Shown piece by piece: positions 1 through 9,699 of a stretch of 64,000 nucleotides of DNA. This DNA comes from Pseudomonadota bacterium. GTDB taxonomy: Bacteria > Pseudomonadota > Alphaproteobacteria > Rhodobacterales > Rhodobacteraceae. The notes below the pieces were generated by a model, which saw only the letters and a program-made list of their open reading frames with translations, ran no database searches and was not told the DNA's origin. The stretch is from NCBI GenBank assembly GCA_020161615.1, contig JAIUPD010000015.1:22784-86783 (forward strand). Reading direction: 5' to 3'. A program made the translations under genes and the position numbers. How positions within the stretch are numbered: the stretch's first letter is position 1; the number at the start of each line of letters is the position of its first letter.

Positions 1-1321
1 CGTTCTTCAGCGAGGTCGGGCCGTCGCCGATCAGGGTGGCGCCCTTGACCGGCTCGCCGACCTTGCCGTCGCGGACGCGGTAGGCCTCGGTGCAGGAGAA
101 GACGAACTTGCCGCTGGTGATATCCACCTGCCCGCCGCCGAAGCCCACGGCCCAGATCCCGTCCTTCATGCTGGCCACCAGCGCTTCAGGATCGTCGGAC
201 CCGCCCAGCATATAGGTGTTGGTCATCCGGGGCATCGGCGCATGGGCGTAGCTTTCGCGCCGCCCGTTGCCGGTGGCAGGAACGCCCATCAGCCGGGCGT
301 TCTGGCGGTCCTGCATGTAGCCGACCAGCACGCCGTCCTCGATCAGCACGTTCTTGCCCGAGGGCGTGCCCTCGTCATCGACGGTGATCGAGCCGCGGCG
401 GTCGGGGATGGTGCCATCGTCCAGCACGGTGACGCCCTTGGCGGCGACCTGCTGGCCCATCAGCCCGGCAAAGGCCGAGGTCTTCTTGCGGTTGAAATCG
501 CCCTCGAGGCCATGCCCCACGGCCTCGTGCAGCAGGATCCCGGGCCAGCCCGGGCCCAGCACCACGTCCAGCATCCCGGCCGGGGCGGGCACGGCGTCGA
601 GGTTGACCAGCGCCACGCGCAGCGCTTCCCGGGCGACGGGCTGCCAATGGGCGGGGTCCATCAGCCCCGATAGGCCGACCCGCCCGCCGCCGCCGTAATG
701 GCCCGATTCGCGCCGACCGTCGCGTTCGACGATCACGGCGATGGAGACGCGGGCCATCGGGCGGATATCGGTGACGAGCCCGCCTTCGGGACGCAGGATC
801 GCCACCTCCTGCAGCGAGGCCGAGAGCGAGGCGGTCACTTGCACCACCCGCGGGTCCAGCGCCCGCAGGTAATCGTCGATGGCGCGCATCGTCTCGATCT
901 TGGCGGCGAAACTTGCGTCGGCGATCGGGTCGAAATCGCCATAGAGGTGGCGGTTGGTGCCCGGGGGTGCCTCGGCCAGCGTGCCGCCGCCCGCGCCCAC
1001 CGCCAGCCGGGCGGTCGCGGCCGCTCGTCTCAGGGCACTTTCGGTGATCTGGGTCGAATGGGCATAGCCTGCGACATCGCCGCGCACGGCCCTGAGGCCG
1101 AAGCCCTCGGCCGCGTCATAACCCGCGTTGCGGATGCGGCCATCGTCCAGCACCAGTGATTCGGAGCGGCGGCGTTCGAGGAACAGCTCGCCGTCATCGG
1201 CCCCCGCCACCGCCTCGCGCAGGAGCGTCAGCGCCGCGTCGCGGTCCAGCAGCGTGTCAAAGGGGCGGAATCGGGCGGCGTCGGCCGGAATGGCGGCCGC
1301 GTTCGGGTGGGAGGTCGGCAT
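1..1321 (-). CDS. tldD: TldD metalloprotease (partial, 3' end outside window)
   Basis: TldD pairs with PmbA/TldE to form a zinc-dependent cytoplasmic protease that degrades unfolded or modified peptides. The gene starts at the ATG at 1319-1321, with AAAGGAG four bases upstream. About 440 residues lie inside the window; TldD proteins are usually near 475 residues, so only the last 30-40 are missing. The zinc-binding motif HEAVGHGLEGD (HExxxH type) is near 500-530, and glycine-rich stretches typical of the family follow. The gene is divergent from the cytochrome oxidase cluster. I see no frameshift. Confidence 0.93.
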   Translation of the reverse strand, partial: MPTSHPNAAAIPADAARFRPFDTLLDRDAALTLLREAVAGADDGELFLERRRSESLVLDDGRIRNAGYDAAEGFGLRAVRGDVAGYAHSTQITESALRRAAATARLAVGAGGGTLAEAPPGTNRHLYGDFDPIADASFAAKIETMRAIDDYLRALDPRVVQVTASLSASLQEVAILRPEGGLVTDIRPMARVSIAVIVERDGRRESGHYGGGGRVGLSGLMDPAHWQPVAREALRVALVNLDAVPAPAGMLDVVLGPGWPGILLHEAVGHGLEGDFNRKKTSAFAGLMGQQVAAKGVTVLDDGTIPDRRGSITVDDEGTPSGKNVLIEDGVLVGYMQDRQNARLMGVPATGNGRRESYAHAPMPRMTNTYMLGGSDDPEALVASMKDGIWAVGFGGGQVDITSGKFVFSCTEAYRVRDGKVGEPVKGATLIGDGPTSLKN

Positions 1322-1352
1322 CGGGCTCCTTTCGCGGCGGTGCAGCATGTCT

Positions 1353-1366
1353 TTGACACAGGTCAA
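1353..1366. promoter_or_regulatory. FNR/Crp-family operator-like palindrome
   Basis: TTGAC-ACAG-GTCAA is a perfect 5-bp inverted repeat with a 4-base spacer. It is close to the FNR/FnrL consensus TTGAT-N4-ATCAA. It lies in the 228-bp gap between tldD and ctaC, so an oxygen-responsive regulator could act on either promoter. Assignment to FNR, DNR or another Crp-family protein is inference. Confidence 0.45.
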
Positions 1367-1549
1367 AGGGCGGCATCCTGACGCATTGGTTTGGCTTGTT
1401 ATGCCGATGCTAATATGATTTTAGGAGAGAGGGAAACCGCCCCCGATCCGGCTGCGGTGGGTCCGGGCTGTCCGGACGCTCGCCGGGGCAGGCCGGGAGG
1501 GGTCGGCGGAGTAAGACGGTCGCAGGGCCGCGCAAAACGGGAACATACA

Positions 1550-2449
1550 ATGCATCTTTTCAAGGACCTCACCCGTCTCGCCGCCGGTTTCGGTGCGTTC
1601 GGCGGCCGTGTCGGCGGTGCGGCGCTGGGCCTAGCGGTCGCCGGGCAGGCGCTGGCGCAGGATCTGCCCTTCATCGGCGAGCCGCAGCCGGGCGGTATCG
1701 CCCTGCAGCCGGCCCATACGCCGGTTGCGGAGGCGTCGCACTGGATCGACCACATGCTGATGTACATCATCGCGGCGATCACGGTCTTCGTCTGCGCGCT
1801 GCTGGTCTGGGTGATCGTCGCCTACAACCGCCGCGCCAACCCGACGCCCTCGCGCTTCACCCACAATTCGCCGCTGGAAGTCGCCTGGACCATCCTGCCG
1901 ATCTTCGTGCTGATCTTCATCGGCTCGTTCACCGTGCCGGCGCTCTTCCGCGACCAGACCATGCCGCTCGCCGATGTGACCATCAAGATCACCGGCAACC
2001 AGTGGAACTGGACCTACGAGTACGTCGACCACGGCGTCGAGTTCACCGCCTATCTGCTGCCGCGCGAAGATCTGGAAGCGAACGGCTACGACCAGAGCCA
2101 GTATCTGCTGGCCGCCGATGAGCAGGTCGTGGTCCCGGTCGGCCGCAACGTCGTCGTGCAGGTCACCGGCTCGGACGTGATCCATTCCTGGACCATCCCG
2201 GCCTTCGGCGTGAAGCAGGACGCGGTGCCCGGCCGTCTGGCCCAGGCCTGGTTCAACGTCGACACCCCCGGCATCTATTTCGGCCAGTGCTCGGAACTCT
2301 GCGGGCAGGAACACGCCTATATGCCGATCGTCGTGCGCGCCGTGCCGGAAGCCGATTATCTGGCCTGGCTGCAGGAGCGGGGCGCGACCAACCTCGCCGC
2401 CGCGCCGGGCTACACCGAAGCCGCCGTGCAGGTGGCCTCGAACAACTGA
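1550..2449 (+). CDS. ctaC: Cytochrome c oxidase subunit II (aa3-type)
   Basis: Subunit II of the aa3 terminal oxidase takes electrons from cytochrome c through its CuA centre on the periplasmic face. The chosen start (ATG 1550) gives 299 residues beginning with a signal peptide that ends in ALA before Gln37, the mature N-terminus expected in Paracoccus-type subunit II. Two membrane helices follow (about 61-87 and 102-126), then the cupredoxin domain. CuA ligands are visible in [12 protein letters not shown] (Cys247, Cys251, His255, Met258) and in the upstream SDVIHSW histidine. An in-frame upstream extension to 1391 is rejected because it would bury the signal peptide. First gene of the cta cluster; the subunit I gene ctaD is not in the window. 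Confidence 0.96.
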   Translation: MHLFKDLTRLAAGFGAFGGRVGGAALGLAVAGQALAQDLPFIGEPQPGGIALQPAHTPVAEASHWIDHMLMYIIAAITVFVCALLVWVIVAYNRRANPTPSRFTHNSPLEVAWTILPIFVLIFIGSFTVPALFRDQTMPLADVTIKITGNQWNWTYEYVDHGVEFTAYLLPREDLEANGYDQSQYLLAADEQVVVPVGRNVVVQVTGSDVIHSWTIPAFGVKQDAVPGRLAQAWFNVDTPGIYFGQCSELCGQEHAYMPIVVRAVPEADYLAWLQERGATNLAAAPGYTEAAVQVASNN

Positions 2450-2514
2450 TCGAACGACGGGCGCCGCCACCGGCCCGGCCGGCCTGTGCGGCGCCCGATT
2501 GACTTGAGGAAGCC

Positions 2515-3486
2515 ATGAGCGACATGCGAGCCGAGATTGCGGGCGAAAGCGGCACGGGCGACGCCGGGTTCGGCGATTACGTCGCGCTGCTGAAGCCGCG
2601 CGTCATGTCGCTGGTGGTCTTCACCGCGATGGTGGGCCTGATGGTGGCCCCCGTGCGCCTGCATCCGATCGAGGCGCTGGCCGCGATCATCTTCATCGCC
2701 CTGGGCGCGGGCGCCTCGGGCGCGCTGAACATGTGGTGGGACGCCGATATCGACCGGGTGATGCGCCGTACCGCCAAGCGTCCCGTGCCCTCGGGCGCGG
2801 TCGAGCCCGGCGAGGCGCTGGGCCTCGGGGTGGCGTTGTCGGCGATGTCGGTCGTCATGCTGTGGCTGGCCACCAATGCGCTGGCCGCGGGCCTGCTGGC
2901 CTTCACCATCTTCTTCTATGCCGTGATCTATACGATGTGGCTGAAGCGCTCGACGCCGCAGAACATCGTCATCGGCGGTGCCGCGGGGGCCTTCCCGCCC
3001 ATGATCGGCTGGGTGGCCGCGACCGGCTCCATCAGCCTGGAAGCGGTGCTGATGTTCCTCTTGATCTTCATGTGGACGCCGCCGCATTTCTGGGCGCTCG
3101 CGCTCTTCATGAACTCGGATTACGAGAAGGCCAAGGTGCCGATGCTGACCGTGACCCACGGGCGCAAGGCCACGCGGGCGCATATCCTGGTCTACACGAT
3201 CCTGCTGGTGCCGGTGGCGCTGGGCACGGCTTTCACCGCGATCGGCGGGCCGGTCTATTTCGCGCTGGCGCTGGTCCTGAACGCGCTCTTCCTGATCGGG
3301 GCGATCCGCATCTGGCGCCGTCCCGAAGCCACGGCCGAGGCCGACAAATACGCGGTCGAGAAGCGGTTCTTCGCGCTGTCGCTGGCCTATCTCTTCGGTC
3401 ATTTCGCGGCGATCCTGATCGAGGCCACGCCTTGGGCCGAGCAGCTTGCCACCTGGGCCAACTGGGGAGCCGTGACATGGGGCTGA
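2515..3486 (+). CDS. ctaB: Protoheme IX farnesyltransferase (heme O synthase)
   Basis: CtaB transfers a farnesyl group to protoheme IX to make heme O, the precursor of the heme A of the aa3 oxidase. The 323-residue protein is a polytopic UbiA-family membrane enzyme. The prenyl-diphosphate/Mg motif is visible as NMWWDADID (residues 72-80), followed by [12 protein letters not shown] second Asp-rich loop, [11 protein letters not shown], comes later in the protein. It lies 65 bases after ctaC and overlaps the next small gene by 10 bases, so it is probably co-transcribed and translationally coupled. Confidence 0.95.
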   Translation: MSDMRAEIAGESGTGDAGFGDYVALLKPRVMSLVVFTAMVGLMVAPVRLHPIEALAAIIFIALGAGASGALNMWWDADIDRVMRRTAKRPVPSGAVEPGEALGLGVALSAMSVVMLWLATNALAAGLLAFTIFFYAVIYTMWLKRSTPQNIVIGGAAGAFPPMIGWVAATGSISLEAVLMFLLIFMWTPPHFWALALFMNSDYEKAKVPMLTVTHGRKATRAHILVYTILLVPVALGTAFTAIGGPVYFALALVLNALFLIGAIRIWRRPEATAEADKYAVEKRFFALSLAYLFGHFAAILIEATPWAEQLATWANWGAVTWG

Positions 3487-3680
3487 CTCAAGAACACGAC
3501 CTGCACCGCCGCCGCTGGAGCCGGAACCTGGGCGTCCTGCTGACGCTTCTGGCTTTCGTCGCGCTGGTGTTCGGCCTGACCATCGCCAAGGTCGGCGGGG
3601 GCGACCAGATGCAGGGCTTCGACCACACCTATCGCGTCGGCATCGACCCCGACACCCGCATCCCGGAGGCGGGGCAATGA
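3477..3680 (+). CDS. Small single-span membrane protein of the cta cluster (CoxF-like)
   Basis: A 67-residue protein starting [14 protein letters not shown], with a basic N-terminus and one membrane helix (about residues 18-38, [22 protein letters not shown]), followed by a short C-terminal tail. It overlaps the end of ctaB by 10 bases, and its stop overlaps the ctaG start as ATGA. A small unnamed gene in exactly this place is known in Paracoccus and Rhodobacter cta operons, and a CoxF protein is known in rhizobial cox operons. An assembly role for the oxidase is inferred from position only. Confidence 0.75.
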   Translation: MGLTQEHDLHRRRWSRNLGVLLTLLAFVALVFGLTIAKVGGGDQMQGFDHTYRVGIDPDTRIPEAGQ

Positions 3681-4261
3681 TCCGCTGGTGGCGCAACCTC
3701 GACGGCGCGCGGCGCACGCTGACCTCGCTGGTCGGCGTGGTCGTCGTCATGGGCGCGCTGGCCTGGGCGGCGGTGCCGCTTTACGATCTCTTCTGCCGGG
3801 TCACCGGCTTTGGCGGCACCACCCGGGTGGCCGAGACCGAATCCGATCTGATCCTGGACCAGACGATCCAGATCCGCTTCGATGCCTCGGTCGAGCGTGG
3901 TTTCCCCTGGGAGTTCCGGCCGCTGGAACGGACCATGCCGCTGAGGATCGGCGAGACGGGGATCGCCTTTTACGAGGCCTATAATCCGACCGACCGGCCC
4001 ATCGCCGGGACCGCCAGCTACAACGTGACGCCCTATTCGACGGGCAGCTATTTCATCAAGATCGCCTGCTTCTGCTTCACTATGCAGGTCCTGCAGCCGG
4101 GCGAGCGGGTGCAGATGCCGGTCACCTTCTATGTCGATCCCGAGATCGTCACCGATCCCGATGTCATCGCCAGTGGGCTGAACACGATCACGCTGAGCTA
4201 CACCTTCCACCCGACCGAGATCCCCGCCGGAACCCCGGCGGCCGAGGTCGGAACCAACTGA
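3677..4261 (+). CDS. ctaG: Cytochrome c oxidase assembly protein CtaG (Cox11)
   Basis: CtaG/Cox11 delivers copper to the CuB site of subunit I. The 194-residue protein has one N-terminal membrane helix (about residues 14-33) followed by a periplasmic immunoglobulin-like domain. The copper-binding CFCF motif is present (Cys131 and Cys133), and a further Cys40 lies just after the helix, as in the family. Length and start are standard. The start codon overlaps the stop of the preceding small gene (ATGA), a sign of translational coupling. Confidence 0.95.
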   Translation: MIRWWRNLDGARRTLTSLVGVVVVMGALAWAAVPLYDLFCRVTGFGGTTRVAETESDLILDQTIQIRFDASVERGFPWEFRPLERTMPLRIGETGIAFYEAYNPTDRPIAGTASYNVTPYSTGSYFIKIACFCFTMQVLQPGERVQMPVTFYVDPEIVTDPDVIASGLNTITLSYTFHPTEIPAGTPAAEVGTN

Positions 4262-4343
4262 ACCATTAGGCGCCTGGGGCTGACGGGCGCAAAGACAGGG
4301 ACCGCGCGAGCGGCGAGAAACGGGAAAGACTGAGGGAATCCAC

Positions 4344-5147
4344 ATGGCCCACGCAAAGAACCACGATTACCACATCCTGCCGCCGTCGATCTGGCCCTTC
4401 ATCGCCGCGGTCTCGGCCTTTGTCATGCTGCTGGGCGCGATCCTGTGGATGCACGACATGGGCCCCTGGATCTTCGCCATCGGCCTCGTCGGCGTGCTCT
4501 ATGTGATGTACGCTTGGTGGGGCGATGTGGTGAAGGAAAGCATGGCGGGCGACCATACCCCGGTCGTCGCCATCGGCCTGCGCTATGGCTTCATCCTGTT
4601 CATCATCTCCGAGGTGATGTTCTTCGCCGCCTGGTTCTGGACCTTCTTCAAACACCGCATGTACCCGATGGGGCCGCAGTCGCCGGCCATCGACGGCCCC
4701 TGGCCGCCTGTTGGCATCGAGACCTTCGACCCCTGGCACCTGCCGCTGATCAACACGCTGATCCTGCTGCTCTCGGGCTGCGCGGCGACCTGGGCCCACC
4801 ACGCGCTGGTGCACGAGAACAACCGCAAGGACGTTGCCAACGGCCTGATCATCGCCGTGATCCTGGGCATGATCTTCACCGTGCTGCAAGCCTATGAATA
4901 CAGCCACGCGGGCTTTGGCTTCGCGGGCAATATCTATGGCGCCTCGTTCTTCATGGCGACGGGCTTCCACGGCGCTCATGTGATCATCGGCACGATCTTC
5001 CTCTTCGTCTGCTACCTGCGGGTCCGGGCCGGCCACTTCACGCCCGAGCGCCACATCGGTTTCGAGGCCGCCGCCTGGTACTGGCACTTCGTCGACGTGG
5101 TGTGGCTGTTCCTCTTCGCGGCGATCTACATCTGGGGCCAGGGCTGA
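4344..5147 (+). CDS. ctaE: Cytochrome c oxidase subunit III
   Basis: Subunit III of the aa3 oxidase stabilises the active site and the proton uptake path. The 267-residue protein begins [18 protein letters not shown] and has seven predicted membrane helices. Family signatures include [13 protein letters not shown], the conserved HHALVHEN region and the C-terminal [14 protein letters not shown]. It lies 82 bases after ctaG. No gene interrupts the set, so subunits II and III and three maturation proteins are probably made together, while subunit I must come from another locus. Confidence 0.96.
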   Translation: MAHAKNHDYHILPPSIWPFIAAVSAFVMLLGAILWMHDMGPWIFAIGLVGVLYVMYAWWGDVVKESMAGDHTPVVAIGLRYGFILFIISEVMFFAAWFWTFFKHRMYPMGPQSPAIDGPWPPVGIETFDPWHLPLINTLILLLSGCAATWAHHALVHENNRKDVANGLIIAVILGMIFTVLQAYEYSHAGFGFAGNIYGASFFMATGFHGAHVIIGTIFLFVCYLRVRAGHFTPERHIGFEAAAWYWHFVDVVWLFLFAAIYIWGQG

Positions 5148-5173
5148 GGCCCAACCCCTTGCTGACCTGGGAT

Positions 5174-5194
5174 CGGGGGGCTATGTGCCCCCCG
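5174..5194 (+). terminator. Possible terminator after ctaE
   Basis: CGGGGGG and CCCCCCG form a 7-bp stem with a 7-base loop followed by TCTCT. The T-run is weak, so read-through into the SURF1 gene is likely. Confidence 0.4.
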
Positions 5195-5232
5195 TCTCTA
5201 TTCGGGGCATCCCTCATCTGGCGGAGTGGCAC

Positions 5233-5913
5233 GTGAAGGCGCGGTTTATCGGGGCGGGGCTGTTCGGGATTGTCGGTGTGGCGATCCTGCTGTCCCTGGG
5301 ATTCTGGCAGCTGAAGCGGCTGGAATGGAAGCTGGACCTGATCGCCCAGGTCGAGGGGCGGATCCACAACGATCCCGTGGCGGTGCCGCCCGATGCCAAT
5401 CCCGCGCGCGACCGCTACCTGCCGGTGACGGTGAGCGGCCGCTACACCGGCGAGGCGGTGGATGTCCTGTCCAGCGACCGCGAGGCGGGGCCCGGCATGC
5501 GGGTCATCGCCGTCCTGGAGACGGCCGAGGGGCGGCGCCTGCTGGTCGACCGCGGCTATATCCCCGAGGCGCGCCGGGCCGCCCTGCCGATGGTGGCAGA
5601 GGGGGTGACGGTCACCGGCAACCTCGACTGGCCAACCGACAGCGACAGTTTCACGCCCGCGCCCGATCTGGGCCGGAACCTGTGGTTCGCCCGCGATCCC
5701 CTGCCCATCGCCGAAGCGCTGAACGCCGAACCGCTGCTGATCGTCGCGCGCAGCGACAGCGCCGCGGCCTCACCCCTGATGACCCTGCCGGTCACCGGCG
5801 CGAGCTTCCGCAACGACCATCTGGAATACGCCATCACCTGGTTCCTGCTGGCGGGCGTCTGGGCGGTGATGACAATCGCGCTGCTCTGGCGTATCAGGCG
5901 GACGAGCCTCTAA
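5233..5913 (+). CDS. SURF1 family oxidase assembly protein
   Basis: SURF1 proteins help insert heme A into subunit I of aa3 oxidases. The 226-residue protein has one membrane helix near each end with a large periplasmic domain between them. Family signs are LGFWQLKRLEWK just after helix 1 and NDHLEYAITWF before helix 2. I place the start at the GTG at 5233 because GGAG lies six bases upstream. An in-frame GTG at 5185 would add 16 unlike residues and sits inside the hairpin following ctaE. Its place at the end of the cta set fits its role. Confidence 0.9.
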   Translation: MKARFIGAGLFGIVGVAILLSLGFWQLKRLEWKLDLIAQVEGRIHNDPVAVPPDANPARDRYLPVTVSGRYTGEAVDVLSSDREAGPGMRVIAVLETAEGRRLLVDRGYIPEARRAALPMVAEGVTVTGNLDWPTDSDSFTPAPDLGRNLWFARDPLPIAEALNAEPLLIVARSDSAAASPLMTLPVTGASFRNDHLEYAITWFLLAGVWAVMTIALLWRIRRTSL

Positions 5914-5923
5914 GGATTTCTCG

Positions 5924-7312
5924 ATGCAGTATATCTCGACCCGCGGATCGGCCCCGGTCCTGACCTTTGAACAGGCGATGCTGACCGGGTTGGCGCGTGA
6001 CGGCGGGCTTTACGTGCCCGAGTCGGTGCCGGTGATGACCGAGGCCGAGATCGCCGCGCTGGCCGGTCTGCCCTATGAGGACATCGCCTTTCGTGTCATG
6101 CGTCCCTTCATCGGCGAGACCTTCACCGACGCCGAGCTCAAGGGCCTCATTGCCAAGGCCTATGCCGGTTTCGGCCATGCTGCCCGGGCGCCCCTGAAGC
6201 AGCTGGGTCCCAACCACTTCCTGCTGGAGCTGTTCCACGGCCCGACGCTGGCTTTCAAGGATTTCGCCATGCAGCTGATCGGTCAGCTGTTCCAGGCGGC
6301 GCTGGGTCGGTCGGGCCAGCGGGTCACGATCGTCGGCGCCACCTCGGGCGATACCGGCTCGGCCGCGATCGAGGCGTTTCGCGGGCTGTCGAACGTCGAT
6401 GTCTTCATCCTCTACCCGCACGGCCGGGTGAGCGAGGTGCAGCGCCGGCAGATGACGACGCCTGCCGACAGCAATGTGCATGCGCTGGCGGTCGATGGCG
6501 ATTTCGACACCTGCCAGGGCCTGCTTAAGGACATGTTCAACGATTTCACCTTCCGCGACCGGGTGCGGTTGGCGGGGGTGAACAGCATCAACTGGGCGCG
6601 GGTGCTGGCGCAGGTGGTTTACTACTTCAGCGCGGCCGTGTCGCTGGGCGCCCCGCACCGGGCAGTGGATTTCACCGTGCCCACGGGCAATTTCGGCGAC
6701 ATCTTTGCGGGTTACATCGCCCGCCAGATGGGCCTCCCCATCGGCAAGCTGGTCATCGCCACGAACCAGAACGATATTCTTCATCGCTGCCTGACGACCG
6801 GCGTTTACCAGACGGAAAGCGTTCTGCCCTCTCTATCGCCCAGCATGGATATCCAGGTCAGCTCCAATTTCGAACGCGTGCTGTTCGACGCCTATGGCCG
6901 CGACGGGGCCGCCGTGGCGCAGGTGATGGGCGAGTTGAAGAAGGACGGGCGTTTCACCGTGAGCCAGGGCGCGCTGGAAATGCTGCGCGACACTTTCGCC
7001 TCGGGCCGCGTGTCCGAGGACGAGACGATCGCCACCATCGCCCGCACGCTGAAAGCCTCGGTCGAGCTGCTCTGCCCGCATTCGGCGGTCGGCGTGGCCG
7101 TCGCCGAACAGCACCTCGGCGCCAACCCGATGGTGACGCTGGCGACCGCGCATCCCGCCAAGTTCCCGGCTGCGGTCGAAGGGGCAACCGGCATTCACCC
7201 GGCCCTGCCGCCGCGCATGGCCGACCTCTTCGAGCGACCCGAACGGGTGACACGGATGACCGGCGAGCTTCACGCCATCGAGGCGCTGATCCTCGAAAGG
7301 ACGGGTGTCTGA
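5924..7312 (+). CDS. thrC: Threonine synthase
   Basis: ThrC converts O-phosphohomoserine to threonine with PLP. The 462-residue protein belongs to the long threonine synthase class, beginning MQYISTRGSAPVLTFEQAML. The PLP lysine is Lys112 in PTLAFKDFAMQ, and the phosphate-binding loop SGDTGSAA follows. AAGGA precedes the ATG. It starts 10 bases after the SURF1 gene, and its stop shares a base with the start of the M16 peptidase, so it seems to be part of the same long transcript despite an unrelated function. Confidence 0.96.
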   Translation: MQYISTRGSAPVLTFEQAMLTGLARDGGLYVPESVPVMTEAEIAALAGLPYEDIAFRVMRPFIGETFTDAELKGLIAKAYAGFGHAARAPLKQLGPNHFLLELFHGPTLAFKDFAMQLIGQLFQAALGRSGQRVTIVGATSGDTGSAAIEAFRGLSNVDVFILYPHGRVSEVQRRQMTTPADSNVHALAVDGDFDTCQGLLKDMFNDFTFRDRVRLAGVNSINWARVLAQVVYYFSAAVSLGAPHRAVDFTVPTGNFGDIFAGYIARQMGLPIGKLVIATNQNDILHRCLTTGVYQTESVLPSLSPSMDIQVSSNFERVLFDAYGRDGAAVAQVMGELKKDGRFTVSQGALEMLRDTFASGRVSEDETIATIARTLKASVELLCPHSAVGVAVAEQHLGANPMVTLATAHPAKFPAAVEGATGIHPALPPRMADLFERPERVTRMTGELHAIEALILERTGV

Positions 7313-8571
7313 TGCACCGCATCACCACGCTGCCCAACGGCTTCCGCATCGTTTCCGAACCCATGCCCGGCCTCGCCTCGGCGGCGGTCGGCATCTGGGT
7401 CATGGCCGGCGCCCGGCATGAACAGGCCGAACAGAACGGCATCGCCCATTTCCTTGAACACATGGCCTTCAAGGGCACGGCGCGCCGCACGGCGCTGCAG
7501 ATCGCCGAGGAGATCGAGGATGTGGGCGGCTACATCAACGCCTATACCTCGCGCGAGATGACCGCCTATTACGCCCGCGTGCTGGAGGCCGATGTGCCGC
7601 TCGCGTTGGACGTGATCGCCGATATCGTCCTGAACCCTGCTTTCGACAAGCGCGAGATCGAGGTCGAGCGTCATGTCATCCTGCAGGAGATCGGGCAGGC
7701 GGCGGACACGCCCGACGACGTGATCTTCGACTGGCTGCAGGAAGCCAGCTACCCCGATCAGCCGCTGGGCCGCCCGATCCTGGGGCCTGCCGACCGGATC
7801 GCCAAATACAACGCCAAGGACCTCAAACGCTTCGTGAAGGGTCATTACGGGCCGGGGCAGATGATCCTGGCCGCGGCGGGCGCCGTGCATCATGAGTCGC
7901 TGGTCCGCATGGCGGAGGAATTCTTCGGCGGCCTGCCCGCGCTGGTCATGCCCGTGGCCGAGCCCGCGCGTTTCCAATGCAACGAGCGGCGCGAGATCAA
8001 GGATCTGGAACAGGCCCATTTCGCGCTGGCCATCGAGGGGCCCGCGTTCCGCGATCCCGACCTGTTCACGGCGCAGATCTTCGCCGGGGCGATGGGCGGC
8101 GGCATGTCCTCGCGCCTGTTCCAGAAGCTGCGGGAAGAACGCGGCCTCTGCTACACCACCTTCGCGCAGGCGGGGGCGCATGACGATACCGGCTCGATCA
8201 CCGTCTATGCCGGGACCGGGGCCAGTGACATCAAGGATCTGGCCAATCTGACCATCGACGAGTTCCGCCGCGCGACCGAGGACATGACCGAGGTCGAGAT
8301 TGCGCGCGCCCGCACGCAGATGAAGGCGGGGCTGCTGATGGGGCTGGAAAGCCCGTCGAGCCGGGCCGAACGCCTGGCCCGGTTGCTGGCGATCTGGGAC
8401 AGGGTGCCCAGCCTGTCCGAAACGGTCGAGAGGATCGACGCCGTGAATCTCGACGCGATCAAGGCCTATGCCGAGAAGCTGGCTTCCGAGGCGCGACTCT
8501 CGATGGCGCTTTATGGACCCGTGGACGAAGCGCCGAGGCTCGAGGCGCTGAGGGAAAGGCTGGTGGCGTGA
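7312..8571 (+). CDS. M16 family zinc peptidase (processing-peptidase type)
   Basis: A 419-residue M16 metallopeptidase similar to the mitochondrial processing peptidase beta subunit. The inverted zinc motif is intact as HFLEHMAFKGT (His46, Glu49, His50), and two M16 half-domains are recognisable in sequence. It probably degrades peptides; the substrate cannot be told from sequence. The neighbouring order thrC, M16 peptidase, acetyltransferase is common in this order of bacteria. The start ATG shares one base with the thrC stop codon. Confidence 0.93.
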   Translation: MHRITTLPNGFRIVSEPMPGLASAAVGIWVMAGARHEQAEQNGIAHFLEHMAFKGTARRTALQIAEEIEDVGGYINAYTSREMTAYYARVLEADVPLALDVIADIVLNPAFDKREIEVERHVILQEIGQAADTPDDVIFDWLQEASYPDQPLGRPILGPADRIAKYNAKDLKRFVKGHYGPGQMILAAAGAVHHESLVRMAEEFFGGLPALVMPVAEPARFQCNERREIKDLEQAHFALAIEGPAFRDPDLFTAQIFAGAMGGGMSSRLFQKLREERGLCYTTFAQAGAHDDTGSITVYAGTGASDIKDLANLTIDEFRRATEDMTEVEIARARTQMKAGLLMGLESPSSRAERLARLLAIWDRVPSLSETVERIDAVNLDAIKAYAEKLASEARLSMALYGPVDEAPRLEALRERLVA

Positions 8572-9167
8572 TGGCCGGGTTCCTGCTGGCATCGAAGAAG
8601 CGATTCCGGCTGGATACCGAACGTCTGCTGCTGCGCCTGCCGGAACACACGGATTTCCGCATGTGGGCGGCCCTGCGCGAATCCTCGGCCAGCTTTCTGG
8701 TCCCATGGGAGCCGACCTGGTCCGATGACCACCTGTCGCGCCGCGCCTTCACCGGCCGCGTACAATGGGCGGCCCGGGTGCGCCAGCAGGGCACCGGGCT
8801 GCCGCTGTTCCTGATCCGGCGCGACGACAGCCAGCTGGTCGGCGCGATCACGCTCGACCACATCCGCCGTGGTCCGGCGCAGGCAGGGACGGTCGGCTAC
8901 TGGATCGGTCAGCCCTTCGCCCGGCATGGCTATATGCGCGAGGCGCTGCGCGCGCTGGTGCATCACGCCTTCACCGAGCTGGACCTGAGCCGCATCGAGG
9001 CCGCCTGCCTGCCGGAAAACGCCGCCTCGCGCGCCGTGCTGGAAAAGACCGGTTTCAAATACGAGGGCGTGGCGCAATCCTATCTGCAAATCAACGGCCG
9101 CTGGCGGAACCATGTGCTCTACGCCAATCTGCGGGGCGACCGGCGGGGCCGCACGGATGTCGGCTGA
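8571..9167 (+). CDS. GNAT N-acetyltransferase, RimJ/RimL-like
   Basis: A 198-residue GNAT acetyltransferase of the RimJ type, which acetylates protein N-termini such as that of a ribosomal protein. The acceptor fold begins with RLDTERLLLRLP. The acetyl-CoA loop is in the GQPFARHGYMREALRALV region, and the closing part SRIEAACLPENAASRAVLEK is typical. The ATG at 8571 overlaps the stop of the M16 gene; a GTG one codon earlier is also possible. RimJ itself cannot be separated from other Gcn5-like enzymes by sequence alone. Confidence 0.85.
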   Translation: MAGFLLASKKRFRLDTERLLLRLPEHTDFRMWAALRESSASFLVPWEPTWSDDHLSRRAFTGRVQWAARVRQQGTGLPLFLIRRDDSQLVGAITLDHIRRGPAQAGTVGYWIGQPFARHGYMREALRALVHHAFTELDLSRIEAACLPENAASRAVLEKTGFKYEGVAQSYLQINGRWRNHVLYANLRGDRRGRTDVG

Positions 9168-9699
9168 GCCGCGCATCCTGTTCCTGAGGGGCGTGAACGT
9201 GGGCGCCAACCGCAAGCTGCCGATGGTCGATCTGCGGGCGCTGCTGCGGGGGCTGGGGCTGGAGGGGGTGACAACCCATATCCAGAGCGGCAACGCCGTA
9301 TTCCGCGACCCCCAGGGGCGCCCCGATCTGGCGACGGCGATTGCCGATGCGATCGGCGCGCGCTTCCCTTTCCGCCCCGAGGCGCTGGTGCTGGACCTGC
9401 CGGCGCTGGAGGCCGCGCTGGACGCCAATCCCTTCCGCGACACGCCGGACCCCGCCCGGGTGCAGATCGGCTTTCTGGCGGGCGGCGGCGCGGCCGATAC
9501 TGACCGGCTGGCGGCGCTGGCCGCACCGGGCGAAGGCTGGCATCTGGGCGATGCGGCCCTCTACCTGCATCTGCCACAGGGCACCGGGCGGTCGAAACTC
9601 GCCGCCGGGGCCGAAAAGGCGGTCAAGACACCGATGACGATGCGTAACCAGCGCGTGGCCGAGGCCGTTGCGGCGCTGGCGAGGGAGATGACATGCTGA
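9157..9699 (+). CDS. DUF1697 family protein
   Basis: A 180-residue protein of the widespread DUF1697 family, with the typical opening RILFLRGVNVGANRKLPMVD and the internal HIQSGNAVF. The function of the family is not known. I chose the ATG at 9157, which overlaps the end of the acetyltransferase gene by 11 bases; a longer in-frame form from 9112 would add 15 residues that do not fit the family N-terminus. Its stop overlaps the start of the next gene, so it is co-transcribed with its neighbours. Confidence 0.85.
   Translation: MSAEPRILFLRGVNVGANRKLPMVDLRALLRGLGLEGVTTHIQSGNAVFRDPQGRPDLATAIADAIGARFPFRPEALVLDLPALEAALDANPFRDTPDPARVQIGFLAGGGAADTDRLAALAAPGEGWHLGDAALYLHLPQGTGRSKLAAGAEKAVKTPMTMRNQRVAEAVAALAREMTC

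Noticed and set aside
1391-1549. N-terminal extension of ctaC by 53 residues
   Set aside because: It would place non-hydrophobic Arg/Gly/Pro-rich residues before a complete signal peptide.
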